Shown one piece after another: positions 42,019-54,242 of a stretch of DNA of 64,000 bases. How positions within the stretch are numbered: the stretch's first letter is position 1; every line of letters begins with the position of its first letter. A program made the position numbers and the translations under genes. The DNA comes from Buddleja alternifolia (Eukaryota > Streptophyta > Magnoliopsida > Lamiales > Scrophulariaceae), in the NCBI GenBank assembly GCA_019426215.1, contig CM033406.1, forward strand, positions 6,215,001-6,279,000, given 5' to 3'. Below the pieces are notes generated by a model. The model worked only from the letters and a program-made list of their open reading frames with translations. It had not been told where the DNA came from and made no database searches.

Positions 42019-43400
42019 GCTTTAGGATATTCTTCACAGCTATCCAATGTTCCTTGCCAGGGTTTCCCTGAAATCGACTAACAATGCTTACAACATAAGC
42101 TATGTCAGGTCTAGTACACAGTATTGCGTACATCAGGCTACACACAACAGATGCATAGGGTACAATGCTCATCTCTTTTCTATCTTCCTCACTTTGAGGA
42201 CACATAGATTTTGAGAGATGTATCCCATGCCTCATTGGCATGAACCCTTTCTTAGAATCCTCCATCCTATATCTCTTTAGGACATTTTCTAAGTAAAGGG
42301 CTTGAGAGAGCCCTATCATTCTATTTGTTCAATCTCTATAGATTCGAATCCCTAGAATATAAGTTGTCTTTTCCAAGTCTTTCTTGGAGAAAGTACTTGA
42401 AAACCACTTCTTAATGGTGGTGAGCATTCCTATATCCTTCCCTATGAGTAATATGTCATCCACATATAACACAAGGAATGTTATCTTGCTCCCACTAACC
42501 TTCTTGTAAACACATGACTCGTCCTCGTTCTTGATGAAGTCAAATCCTTTGATAGCCTCATCAAAACACAAATTCCAGCTACGAGATACTTACTTGAGTC
42601 CATAGATAGACCTCTCAAGTTTACACACCTTATAAATGTGGTCCTTGGATACAAAACCTTTAGGCTGTTCCATATAGACATCCTCTTGTAGGAATCCATT
42701 TAGGAAAGCAGTTTTGACATTCATTTGCCATTTTTCATAGTTTGGGTGTTCCGCAATTGCAAATAAAATCCTTATTGATTTGATCATAGCTACTGGCGAA
42801 AAGTTTTCTTAGTAGTCAATTCCTTCTTTTTTACTATACCCTTTCGCCACTAGCCTGGCTTTGTAGGTGTCAACGTTGCCATCAACACCAATTTTTCTCT
42901 TGTAGATCCATTTGCACCCAATTGGTTTTACCCCATCAGGAAGATCCACAAGTTTCCAGACTTGGTTTGCATGCATCGAATCGATCTCAGTTTGCATAGC
43001 TTCACGCCATCTAATAGCATCCACATCCACCATTGCTTGATCATAAGTGGAAGGATCATCTCCATGACCTTCCTCTATACAGAATGAAGATCAAGCTCTC
43101 TATGTACTAGATATCCATACCCCTCAGGCAGTTGAGGTACTCTATTTGATCTTCACGGTTGTGGTTGTGTTACAGAAGGTTAGGTTCTCACTTCCTGTGT
43201 AGATGTATCCACTGGAGTTTCATTTTGTTCTTCGAGAACAATCTTTCTACCCGCTCCTCCTTCTTGAATAAACTCATCTTCAAGAAAGTAGTCTTGTAAA
43301 GCTACAATGATCCTTTGATCATCGTGCAGGTAAAAGAGGTATCCCATTGAATCCTCAGGATATCCAACGAAACGTCCTTTCAAGGATCTAGCCTCCACCT
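42019..43400 (-). pseudogene. pol: Copia B pol fragment: integrase end, RT, start of RNase H
   Basis: Minus strand from 43400: EARSLKGRFVGYPEDSMGYLF and GGAGRKIVLEEQNE (integrase C-terminal region), then WREAMQTEIDSMHANQVWKLVD, CKWIYKRKIGVDGNVDTYKARLVAKGYS, a stop near 42810, MIKSIRILFAIAE, the first catalytic Asp in MNVKTAFLNGFLQEDVYMEQ (Asp to Asn here), YVDDILLIG (intact, near 42455), a shift near 42325, then YRMEDSKKGFMPMRHGIHLSKSM and RPDIAYVVSIVSRFQ. It is cut on the right by C gag and on the left by the S2 LTR, so no LTR, gag or RNase H active site remains. Confidence 0.82.
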
Positions 43401-43401
43401 T

Positions 43402-44216
43402 GAAAAGAATGTCCTCACTGGACCCTACTTTGCCGACTGGCTCAGAAACCTAAGGATTGTCCTTAGCTTAGAATCACTAGGCTATGTACTCTAGGGAAAT
43501 CGTCCCCTTGTCCCTGGAGACGATGACAATGAAGACGCCCATGAGAACTATAACACTTGGATCAAGGATGAAACTCGTGTTAAAGGTTACATGCTCGGCT
43601 CCATGAGCAACAATCTGCAGCGATCCCATGAAAACATGGATGACGCAAAGTTAGTGTTGCTGCACCTCAAGGATCTGTACGGAGAGCACAGTAGGATTGC
43701 TCGGTATGACATATCAAGAGAGCTCTTTGGCGCAAGGATGGGAGAAGGTGAAGATGTGGGCGCCCACGTCATAAAAATGATTTCCATGATCGAGAGATTG
43801 AAAGTTTTTGATTTCACCAAGGACTTCCACCTTCAGACATATCTCATTCTTCAGTCACTCTCCAAATCCTTTTGACAAGTTATTGTGAACTTCAACATGA
43901 ACGACATTGAGTGCACCTTAGCTGGACTATTGAACAAGCTCTCAACTGCTCAAGGTTAGATGAAGCCGAAGGGGAAGGAAGTTGCTTTAGCCGTTACCAC
44001 GGGGACATCCAAGCCCTTCAGAAAGAAGAAGGGCAAAGGCAAAAAGCAATTGGGAGTGTCTAAAACGTCGAGTGACACAAGCAAAGGGAAAAACAAAGGG
44101 TTTAAGGGAAGAGGTCCAAAGAAGACAGACAAATGTCTTCACTACCATGAGATGGGACACTGGAAACTTGACTGTCCCAAGCTGAAAGCAGAAATAGCTT
44201 CAGGTATAGAACTTAA
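43402..44216 (+). pseudogene. gag: Copia C gag with decayed zinc knuckle
   Basis: Starts inside gag (KNVLTGPYFADWLRNLRIVL), then NYNTWIKDETRVKGYMLGSM, HENMDDAKLVLLHLKDLYGE, SRELFGARMGEGEDVGAHVI, FHLQTYLILQSLSKSF, and a Lys-rich tract. In the zinc knuckle (44134-44175) the second Cys is Tyr (CLHYHEMGHWKLDC), so RNA binding would be impaired. In-frame stops near 43496, 43873 and 43957. Homologous to E and F gag. Confidence 0.82.
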
Positions 44217-45441
44217 TGTTTTAGAAACAAATTGTTTTGTTACCATATTTTCAACTTCCTGGATTCTAGACTTTGGGGCTAGTGCTCACATATGTGTTAT
44301 GAACCAGGAGCTGGAAAGAAGTAAGAAGCTGGAGCATGGTGAAGTGATGATCAATGTTGGCAGCGGTCATAGTGTAGCAGCCTCACACATTGACACCACT
44401 TCCCTTAGTTTACCATCTGAACATTTATTATATTTAGATGGTTGCCTTGTTTTGCCCAACGGGCTTAAGAATATTGTTTCAATTCCTGTTTTAGTCAGGA
44501 AATGTTACTTATTTTCCTTTATGAACAATTCTTGTAACATTTATTTTGGAAATGAATGTGTTGGCAATGCGTCTTTAATAAATGGTTTATATTATATTAA
44601 TGTCCAAAATGATTGTAATCTTAATGTTGTAACAAGAAAATGCAGAATGTATGATACAAACTTGAGACAGCTATGGCACTTAAGACTAGGTCATGTCGGG
44701 GACCAAAGACTACACGAGTTAGAAAAGGATGGAGTCATAGACTCGTTGGGATCAGATCCCTGTCCCACTTTTGAGTCTTGTATCCAAGGCAAAATGACCA
44801 AGTCCCCCTTCACAGGGAATTTTGAAAGAGCCACAGAAGTCTTAGGTCTAGTTCATACTGATGTGTGCGGACAATTTGGAAATATGGCCCGCGGTGGTTT
44901 TCAGTACTTCATCACATTTACCGATGACCATTCTAGATATGGCTACGTGTATTTAATGAAGTACAAGTCTAAATCATTGGAGAAATTCATTGAATTCAAA
45001 ACTTTAGTTGAAAACCAAACCGGGCATCATATCAAGACACTTCGGTCTGACCACGGTGGCAAGTATATGAATGCAGAGTTTGACTAGTTCCTTTGGGAAC
45101 ATGGCATACTGTTACAGCTTACTCCCCCAGCAACTCCATAATTAAATGGCGTAGTAGAACAAAGGAATCAAACACTGTTGGACATGGTTCGATCCATGCT
45201 CAGCTACACAGATTTGCCTATTTCACTATGGGGACACGCGCTGCTTACAGCAACTCACATTCTAAATAGATGTCCCTCCAAATCTGTTCCTAAAACACCG
45301 TATTAGATATGGCGTGGAAGGAAGCCTAATCTGAAACACATAAGAATATGGGATTGCCCAACTTACGTGAAAAAGACCAAGGCAGAGAAATTGGAGGCTA
45401 GGTCCATAAAAGGGCGATTCGTTGGATATCCCTAGGATTCC
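44217..45441 (+). pseudogene. pol: Copia C pol: protease and integrase
   Basis: Protease motif at 44260-44289 reads WILDFGASAH; the usual Ser or Thr after the catalytic Asp is Phe, so activity is doubtful. Then a pre-integrase zinc region (LWHLRLGHVGDQRLHELEKD, ESCIQGKMTKSPF) and the integrase core with Asp in TDDHSRYG, Asp in RSDHGGKY and Glu in [20 protein letters not shown]-terminal [12 protein letters not shown] and KGRFVGYP follow. Four in-frame stops (about 45085, 45142, 45303 and 45433) but no shift. Confidence 0.85.
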
Positions 45442-46611
45442 ATGGGATACCTTTTCTACCTTCCCAATGATCAGAGAATCATTGTTGCCTTACAGGCAAT
45501 CTTTCTCGAAGAAGAATTCATTCGAGAAGGAGGAGCTGGTAGAAGTATTGTTCTACAAGAACAAAATGAATCCCTTGTGGAAGACACTATTCAAGAGACC
45601 CAACCTGACCCAGAAACAACACAACCATCAGTGCGCAGATCTACTAGAGTATCTCAACCACCTGCGAGATATGGTTCTCTGCTACAAGGAGAGCATAATT
45701 TGTATGCAGTAGTAGAAGGAAACCATGGAGATGATCCCTCTAGTTATGACCAGGCAATGGTGGATATGGATTCTTTAAAATGGCATGAAGCTATGAAAGT
45801 GGAAATGGATTCGATGTATTCGAACCAAGTCTAGAATTTAGTAGATCCTCCCAAAGACATTGTACCTATTGGATGCAAATGGATCTATAAGAGAAAGATA
45901 GGTCCGGATGGCAAGGTGGATACCTATAAGGCCAGGCTAGTGGCGAAAGGGTATAGTCAGAAGGAGGGCATTGACTATGAGGAAACCTTTTCACCAGTAG
46001 CTATGATCAAATCCATTAGAATTCTACTTTCAATAGCTGCATACCTGGATTATGAAATCTCGCAAATGGATGTGAAAACCGCCTTCCTAAATGGATTCCT
46101 CGAGGAGGATATCTATATGGAGCAGCCCAAAGGTTTCATATCCAATACCGATTCTTATAAGGTCTGCAAGTTAAATAGGTCCATTTATGGACTGAAGCAG
46201 GCCTCTCGCAGTTGGAACCTTCGTTTTGATGAAGAAGTACGAAACAACGGCTTTATCAAAAACGTGGATGAACCATGTGTCTATAAAAAGGTCAGTGGGA
46301 GCAAGATATCATTCCTGGCACTATACGTGGACGACATTCTACTTATAGGGAATGATACAGGTTTGCTAACTTTGGTTAAGACATGGCTTTCAAGCACATG
46401 CTCCATGAAAGATTTAGGAGAAGCCACCTATGTCCTAGGAATTCGAATCTACAGGGATAGATCGAATAAGACAATAGGTCTCTCCCAAACCCTCTACTTA
46501 GAAAAGGTCCTAAAGCGATTTGGGATGGAAAATTCTAAAAGAGGTCTTTTGCCCATGAGACATGGAATTCATCTCTCCAAAAAGATGAGTCCTCAAAGTG
46601 AGGAAGATTGA
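45442..46611 (+). pseudogene. pol: Copia C pol: reverse transcriptase
   Basis: RVT_2 in the same frame as gag: GGAGRSIVLQEQNE linker, RRSTRVSQPPARYG, a stop near 45833 at the position of a Trp codon in B, CKWIYKRKIGPDGKVDTYKA, the first catalytic Asp in SQMDVKTAFLNGFLEEDIYM, LNRSIYGLKQASRSWNLRF, YVDD at 46324-46335 (LYVDDILLIGND), then GLSQTLYLEKVLKRFGMENS. It ends at a TGA (46609-46611) that replaces an Arg codon. All catalytic Asp residues are present. Confidence 0.88.
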
Positions 46612-46617
46612 AGAGAG

Positions 46618-47250
46618 ATGAGTACCATCCCCTATGCCTCGACAGTGGGAAGTCTCATGTATGCTATGTTATGCACGGGACCAGATCTTGCATACGCTGT
46701 GAGCGTAGTAAGTAGGTCTCAAGCTAACCCAAGCAAAGAACATTGGATAGCCGTGAAATCAATCTTAAAGTACTTGAGAACAACTAAAGATATGATCCTC
46801 ACATATGACGATGGAGAAATGAAAGTGGATGGTTATACTGATTCAGATTTCCAATTTGACATAGATGACTGAAAATCCACTTCTGGGTTCATATTTACTT
46901 TGAACGGTGGAGCAGTGTCTTGGAAAAGTTTCAAGCAAAGCACAACCGCTGATTCGACCACTGAAGCTGAATATGTGGCAGCCTCGGAGGTAGCCAAGGA
47001 GGCTATTTGGATAAAGAAGTTCATTACTGAACTTCATTTTGTTCCTAGTATGGAGCTTCTGTTGCCACTATGGTGTGACAACAACGGAGCCATCACGCAA
47101 GCAAAGGAACCAAGGTTTCACAACAAATCCAAACACATAGAGAGGAGATATCACATAATTCGAGAAATCGTTGGAAGAGGCGACATTGCCATGCAAAAAA
47201 TAGCCTCAGCTGATAACATAGCTGACCCACTCACTAAGCCATTAACATAG
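46618..47250 (+). pseudogene. pol: Copia C pol: RNase H
   Basis: MSTIPYASTVGSLMYAMLCT, then GYTDSDFQFDIDD with the first Asp, a TGA at 46870-46872 at an Arg codon, FTLNGGAVSW, TTEAEYVAASEVAKEAIW with the catalytic Glu, WCDNNGAITQAKEP with the next Asp, and HNKSKHIERRYHIIREIV and ADNIADPLTKPLT. It ends at TAG 47248-47250. About 65 bases later come the polypurine tract and LTR. Confidence 0.88.
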
Positions 47251-47325
47251 GCGGTGCTAGAGCAACATCTTGAGAAGATGGGTATAAGATACCAAAGCAA
47301 TTGGCATTAAGTGCAAGTGGGAGAT

Positions 47326-48984
47326 TGTTAGGTATATGCCCTAGATGCCATTGAGGACAAATAGTTAGATTAGGGTATCTTATTATGTTGTACAAACTAT
47401 TAAAATGATATTAAGAAAGGCATCTGTATTTTGTTCATATAAATCTTTATGGCATCTAAATAAGTATTGAACATATAGTCCATGTGAACAAAGGTTTGAC
47501 TCTTTGCCCTTTATGGAATAAAGACGTGGCATGGGAAGAGTCTTACACCTTATCACTTAAAAGGGTTCGCAAGTCAAAGAATCTTAATTGGGCATTAAGA
47601 TTCGACTTGTATGACACATGCTCTGACGATGAGTGCCAGTCGAACACTGTAGGGATAGTGGGAGCAAGTATCATAGATATGTCAATGGAATTGACATATT
47701 CGAACACGGCTCGTAGTAATCCGATCACATGGGTATTTACTCAGTGACTGTCAATGATTGGATTACTGATCGTAATAGTATGCGTGAGCCTTAGACCTGA
47801 GGGTTCATGATCAATGTGCTTGTATTATTAGATTTATTACCAGAGTAGTTACGCCTATATCACCCGTCGGTGGGGTCGACCTTGAAGTGCGATATCAATG
47901 AGACAAGTAGCAGTTGATCAGTGATCGCCAAGATGGGATTCACTGTCTCGATAGTAAACGAGTAAGTATCCTGTGCAATTATAGGCTAATAAAATTATAA
48001 AGTCTTTGGCCAAAGCATAACAACTAACTCATGTGGGACACTAAGGGTAGTTTAGTAATTTCATTATGCTATAATCTAATGCACAGTATCAAGTTTAGTG
48101 AGTTTGACATTTTCCATGACTCTCACTTGATCGGGATACGTCAGTGAAGGGCTTATACTCATACGGCATTTATGATCAAGAGGTTCGTAAAATAATTCAT
48201 TCATTTCGTACTCAATTGAATTACGATGTGAGTCCACGGGACAGGCTAGGTGACACTCACATCCTTAGGTAATTCCTCCCTTTGCCATTTGAGATGAACC
48301 TAAAGAGTCGCGCTATAAGAAACGAATGGGATGTATCTTTTTGAAAAAATCTTTTAGAAAGAATTAAATGGGCTGATTGATTTAATTAGATTAAATCAAT
48401 TAATTCAATATTTAATTTAATTAGATTAAATTAAATTATTTAATTAGTATATTAATTAAAAGGAATTAATTAATAGTATGTATTATATTTAAATTGGATT
48501 TAAATTAAATATATACAGATGGGCTAAAAATTAGACAAGCCAATTAAAAGCCCACACAGTCCAAGGAAGCCCTAGGAGGGGCGGCCACTTAGGGTTGGAG
48601 TGGCCTCCAACCTGTTCCACAAGCTAGTTGAGTTTAAAAGGACTCCTACAGTGGAACAAACCCTAAGACAAAAAAGAAACACAACACAAAAGAAAAAGAA
48701 CTCTCTCCCCTCTCTCCTCTCTAATCGTCCACTACTGCAAAGAAGGAGGAGTTTCGGGATCTTTGGAAGGCTTGTTTCGCGTGAAGCTTTAGAGACAGGA
48801 GCCCTTGGAGGATTGTTGTTCTGCAGAATCAATAAACGAATCAAAAGGGTATGTTTATTCGTTCTAAATTTCGCGAAACCCATGAAAAATCATCAGATCT
48901 ATTTTTGTGATCTGCCAGTAGGAATCCTCGAATCTTCTGCTGCAATTCTCTGTTTTCATGTATAATCTTCCGCTGCAATTCCAA
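47326..48984 (+). repeat. Copia C LTR (about 1.66 kb)
   Basis: Preceded by AAGTGGGAGAT; starts TGTTAGGTATATGCCC. It has CTTTGGCCAAAG at 48004-48015 and an AT-rich block at 48360-48510. The 3' limit is placed near CGCTGCAATTCCAA by comparison with the end of G and is uncertain by some tens of bases. Sequence resembling a Copia 5' leader follows, so this LTR may also be the 5' LTR of a second copy. Confidence 0.72.
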
Positions 48985-50345
48985 ATTTTAAATTCTGTTT
49001 TCCAAATTGCGGGGTTCGGCATATGTAAATTATGTGTAATTATGAGATATTTATGCATGATTTATGATTTTTGTCGATGCATGATTAGATATGTGGATTT
49101 CGCATTACTTGTGTTCCTGAGGAGTTATTTATTTTCGTTCGTTCGAAATTAATGAAAATTAGATTTTATGTAATTTTGACGTGACGAATATAAAAATTGC
49201 AAATTACAGCTTCGACCCATCGCCAGCGCCGGCGGCATTAAGCAGCGGCCTGCGTGCGCACTGCGCGCCTGATGGGCTGCGCATCACCCTCAGCTGTTGG
49301 GCCACCGAGGGTGATGGGCTCGCCCATCAGAGTGTACAGCGAGCCCAATTGAACAGCAGTTGGGCTGCCATGCTATTAGGCTCACACGGCGAGCCCACCC
49401 GTGTGTTTTTAAAACACATGGTTTTGCAAACGGACCCGGGTTGATTCGTGGGTGACCCAAGTCATTTACTAAATTATATTAATTATTTGATAAAAGTATA
49501 TTTATTTTCATCAAATCTAATGTTAATTAAATTTGGACTTTGAATTAAATTAGATTACATCTATTGTGAAATTTATTTAATGAACTTAGAAGTTAATTTT
49601 TTATTAAAGTTGGATTTTATTAGAAAAATAATTGGAGTTCACTAAAATTGAATTTTCAAATAGTATTAAATAAATTAGTTTCCTCAAGAATATGAATACA
49701 ATAATTAAATTTGAAATTTAATTAGAAATTAGCATATATGTTTTTCGTGTGTTATGTGAAAAATATCATGTTTGAAATTTTATGTGATGGGAGACATGAT
49801 TCATGGACTCAGGCTCGTTTTTAATTTTGTATTTCTTTTGATGGGTTGTAAAGGCCTTTTGAGCCTAGTTTTATTTTTTTTCTAGATAAATTTTGTATAG
49901 GTGTAAATACATTGAAATGTAATAGTTAGAAATAGAATAGACCCAAAGGAGATATTCAAGTCGAGCCGAGGAGATTCAAGAAGGAGCTTTGGAAGGTTTA
50001 GTATAGTTTCTTTTTATTTTGTTATTGAAACAAGTTCTAGGAAATATAGTCCATGAATCATGTGTTGTTAACTTTCTAGGATTGCTATTTATTTATTTTA
50101 ATCCATGTTTGTATGCATGATATGAAATGGATTAATGTGCAAAGTGAGACCTAATAAATAATTTAAATAATTTAAATTATCTCATTTCAAAAAATATTAA
50201 GTTAGTAAAAGGTACTAAGTATCCTGTCCTCCACTGAACTTAGGAGAAATTAAAATGATATTTAATATATAATATCGTCCCTAAGCAATGGGGTTATATA
50301 TTAAAATATGTTTTATATTTTTTCTAAGTGCATGAAATTGAAAGA
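48985..50345 (+). other. Copia leader-like sequence after the C LTR
   Basis: No gene. It has a GC-rich block with palindromic GGGCTC/GAGCCC words (49200-49450), an AT-rich block (49460-49760), then a stretch around 50080-50350 (GCATGATATGA, AAGTGAGACCT, GTTAGTAAA, CTCCACT, AAGTGCATG). This stretch matches in order the reverse complement of about 59440-59700 in D's leader. Read as the region between 5' LTR and gag. Confidence 0.55.
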
Positions 50346-52454
50346 GTTAGGTGCCCGGCGCGCCATTTATAGAGCGTAGTAGCCGACTCTTTAAACAGTC
50401 TTATATTGTATCTTGTCAAGTTATTTAATAAAAGGCGTATTCTTCTTTATCTTATCATTCTATACAATTAGATAAAGTCCCCTAGATCACTCTTAAGCTA
50501 TGAGATGTGTTTGGTATCGGGGATGCTAATCATGGAATACGTCTCTAAGGTTGTGGCCTTAAAGATGTTCCAAGTCATAGAATAATTGAGATAGGGATAT
50601 CAATGAATCCTAAAGACTTGCACGTACAATGCACACTCTTGGAGAGTGTATCCTATTCTGTGGATATCGATACGGTGTACATCAGTGCATGTACGTGGGT
50701 TCTCGTTGGGATCGAGTAAACTGAACAACCCCGCCGAGATTCCATATTGGAGTCAATGTCGAATTTGAAATCTCCTCGGTTACGTAGGCATAAGATTGGT
50801 CCTCATGACTTGAGACACCATTGGTCGTCTCGTGCATCACCCACTGTGCTTAGATTTGTCACACGATTCCAGGCGAGTCAAAATGGGGCATATTGGTTCC
50901 AGTTTAGTTATGTATGGAGGCACGTGAGTGCCAAGAGAGAATCTGTCACTGATCATTAGCATCGGCGCATATCCTATGTACTTCACAGTGTATTGACCAT
51001 GGGAACCTCCGACCGGAGTCGTATCAATAAGGAGGCGCAGTGCTTCCTCGCTTGATTGATAAATTGGTCAATATCACTTAGATCGATATACATAGAATCG
51101 AGTTACTGGATTTTGGACTGACATCCAAGTCCTAGATTCGATCGGGATATTTGATGGAAGGATTTTGCTTATGCGAAAATTGTAATGCGGAAAGGTCACC
51201 TAATAATCGTTCATGGATAGGTCTTCTTGGCGCGTGGCTAGTACTAACCTTGATTTGTAGGAGCCCTGAATTAATCGGTAATTAATTCTTGGCCGGATTA
51301 AAATACTTGGAGTAATTAAATCTAGCAATGAAAATTGCAAAGGCACAATGTGGTTGTGTTCCTACTACTAGTACATGAACGAACCTACAATGGGGTCACA
51401 CACTTACTCAAGAAAGTTGAATTGCTATGTGAATATCAATCCGATTTACGATTAAAGTGAAATTGATTAATGAGATTAATTGATTAAGTGGAAGACATTT
51501 TAATTAGTAGGCTTGGGAAAATAATTGTTCTATTAATTAATCTTGGAGATTAATCATTAACGGAAATTATTATTATCCGGGAATTTATTTAAGCTACTAA
51601 TTATACTATTAATTAATCCTGAGGATTATTTAATTAACAAGTCATGGAAGACTTGGGAGCCATTTTAGTTAAGTTGGACTTAATTAAATGAAGTCACAAG
51701 ATTCAAATTCAAAGCTAGTTAAAGTTGATAGTGATGTTTTTGGAAAGAAGAAGAAAATGGAAACTACTTTTCTTACACATGGGGTGGTAGATGGGAGTTG
51801 CCAAAATGAGTAGAAGCAAGTCTTCTCCTCTCTCTAACCCTATATGGCCGAAATTTGAGGCCATTATAAGAGGGTCTCTTGCTCCTCTTTCATGCTTGAT
51901 AAAAACTTACAGGAAAGAAAGCTTTGAGCTTAGTACTTCCTCTTTAGAGTTTTCTTCTAGTTTCTCTTGTGCTTCTTCAAGACTTTCTTCCATAGAACTT
52001 CTTGAAGATTAGTTATAGAAGATTATCTTCCATAGATATTTCTTCTATTAACTCTTCTTGTCTTCCACCTTTTACTACATAGACTCCATTTCCTTAAAGC
52101 ATATATCTAGCCAATCTTTTGCTTAAGGTATGAACTTGCTTGAGTGTGTCCTTGTAGAGGCTTCTTTCTTTAGGAGCTTTTGGTTGTTTGATTTGAATCC
52201 CTCCATGTTGAGGTGAGGTTCGAAAATGAGAGCCAAAGTTTTTGGTGTGGTTTTCCTTGTGTTGTGGTTATACACCATCACTTTAATAAAACCCCAAATC
52301 TTGTAATCGGTTTAAAACCCCTTTACTCGTATTTTAGTTTTTGTTGTGCATTGCTTCGACCCCCTAGCTTGGGATGCCATTATATATGTGTTTTTACATA
52401 CTTTAATTCTTCCGTTGCGCTGGCATCTCTTGTGGGGGCATAACGATCCTAACA
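50346..52454 (+). repeat. Probable Copia E 5' LTR (left limit not determined)
   Basis: Ends CGATCCTAACA at 52454, directly before a primer site. The TG start could not be placed. It contains a possible TATA region near 51866 and an AT-rich block at 51470-51610. No credible ORF. Part of the left end may still belong to the preceding leader. Confidence 0.45.
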
Positions 52455-52455
52455 G

Positions 52456-52467
52456 TGGTATCAGAGC
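52456..52467 (+). promoter_or_regulatory. Primer binding site of Copia E
   Basis: TGGTATCAGAGC, complementary to initiator Met-tRNA, one base after the LTR end AACA. Confidence 0.9.
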
Positions 52468-54242
52468 CCGGGTTATGCACCACAAAAACTTTGTGTAGTT
52501 TTTGCTTTCGGTTTCATGTAGTATTTTAACCGGTTGCTTAAATCTATATGTTATGTTTGTTGATTTAATAATAGCTTGGGATTTGTCATTGTTTTTTTTA
52601 AAATGTTGGAGATTTTGTTTTTTTTTAAACGATTGAAAATTAAGAGACACTAAAAGGGAAGGTCGAAACCCGGGCGAGGATCGTTGATATTGAACCCAAG
52701 CTACGAGACTTTGTGCGCACCCGGCCGAAGGCTTTGTGCGCATAAGGGTGGGCTCCTTTAGTAGGGCTCAATTTCACGAATCGTTGCCAACCGTCGAAGA
52801 AAACTTGGCGGGGGTCAAGACGGAGCTGACCATGGCGGATTCCACCCCTTGGTGGTCTCGACCATGGTCGAGAAACTGTCTAGCAACTGCTAAACAGTGT
52901 GTGCGCTGCTCGGAGGCGCACAGTGTGTTGTCGGGCAGCATACACGGGTGTGCGTATGCACACCACGTGCTTGATGGTTCGACCATCTCGACTTGGTGTC
53001 GTACACACGACCCGGGTCTTCAAGGACTCCCACCTTTGACCCATTTCTTAATTTTGGAATCAACTTCCACGCGTTTTTGAGTTATTTAAAATTTTGGAAT
53101 TTTTTAAACTAGAAAAACTCGGTTTTTCCTCAAAACGTATAAATCCCAAAGTTATGATTGTTTCAACTACGTGATGGGCTTATGATTAATTAATGCTTTG
53201 CACGTAATCTTCATACGCTTGATGGTTGATTTGCATAATGGATGGATTGTGGGTCGAGCCTAAGATTATTCAATTGGGTTGTAATTATTATTGGCCTCTA
53301 TTTCAATTTGGTTGTATATTTTATTTTCGCACTTTCTTTTTCATTATGTTGTAATTGAAGATGGAGACGAAGATGATGGACCATTATTCAAGATTATGTA
53401 TGCCGTTGGAAGCTTATGTAATAGATAGGGCCTATTTTGATTTAGTACCCTAGATTGCCTTAGATTCACCGGTGGCTTGGGTGGATCGCTTAGGGACACA
53501 CAATCATCCATATTTGTTTACCGCTTTGTGGATGTCTTATATTATGTTTTCCTTATATGCTACTTGGATTGCATGATCACATAATTAAAGATAATCCTAA
53601 TCTTGATGAGACCTTGCATTTTGAAACCCCTCGCTTGATTTGTTTCAAGTAAATCCAAGAAATATTAAGTTTATGTGGAAATTGAACGAGGTTCTATTTT
53701 CCACGCCTTCCATCATAAGTGGTGGCATGTGAAATTCCATGAAGCTTGGGCCGCCGTCCATGAGTCATGGGGTGGCGTCAAGTGGATTAAGCTGTGACCA
53801 CCGCTAAGCATAGAGATGCTCGTGGGATCGATTTGTCTAGGTGTCGTCCATGAGTCGTGGGGCACACTAGTCTGGTCGATTGACCATGAATTTTTGATGG
53901 GCTTGACTTAACGTTTACTACCATATGGGCTCGTGTTCTCGGGGTATATGGGAAAGACGAGGCAAAATATCTTGAGAACTATATGTCGATATAGAAGGCC
54001 GGTAAGCCTACCATACGGATTTATCATATGGGCTCGTGTTCTCGGGGCATATGAAGAGTCGCATACGGATCTCAAGCCCACTGGGGAGACCCGCATATCC
54101 CCTCGAATATCCATATAAGAGGGTTATGGAATTCGATAAAATAGTGGGAGGCACGTATGATTAAAGACCAAATTATATGTGGACAAGATTACATATTCAA
54201 TGCTAATTGTTTTGCCTCGCTATTTATTTTGTATTTAACAAA
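52468..54242 (+). other. Long leader of Copia E
   Basis: About 1.8 kb between primer site and gag with no credible ORF. A GC-rich part (52640-53030) contains inverted words such as GTGCGC/GCGCAC and GGTCGA/TCGACC. A 29-base direct repeat starts at 53922 and 54025. Confidence 0.6.

Larger units (their letters stand above)
43402..48984 (+). mobile_element. Copia C: gag-pol plus one LTR, no 5' LTR
   Basis: Begins abruptly in gag at the junction with B and keeps the full order gag, protease, integrase, RT, RNase H, polypurine tract (AAGTGGGAGA, 47315-47324) and LTR. All coding pieces lie in the same frame. By order (integrase before RT) it is Ty1/Copia. The long LTR and gag type suggest the Angela/Tork part of the clade, but I am unsure of that lineage. 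Confidence 0.82.

Noticed and set aside
48600..48965. ORF of 121 codons as a host gene
   Set aside because: It lies wholly within the C LTR, has no recognisable domain, and its composition follows the LTR.
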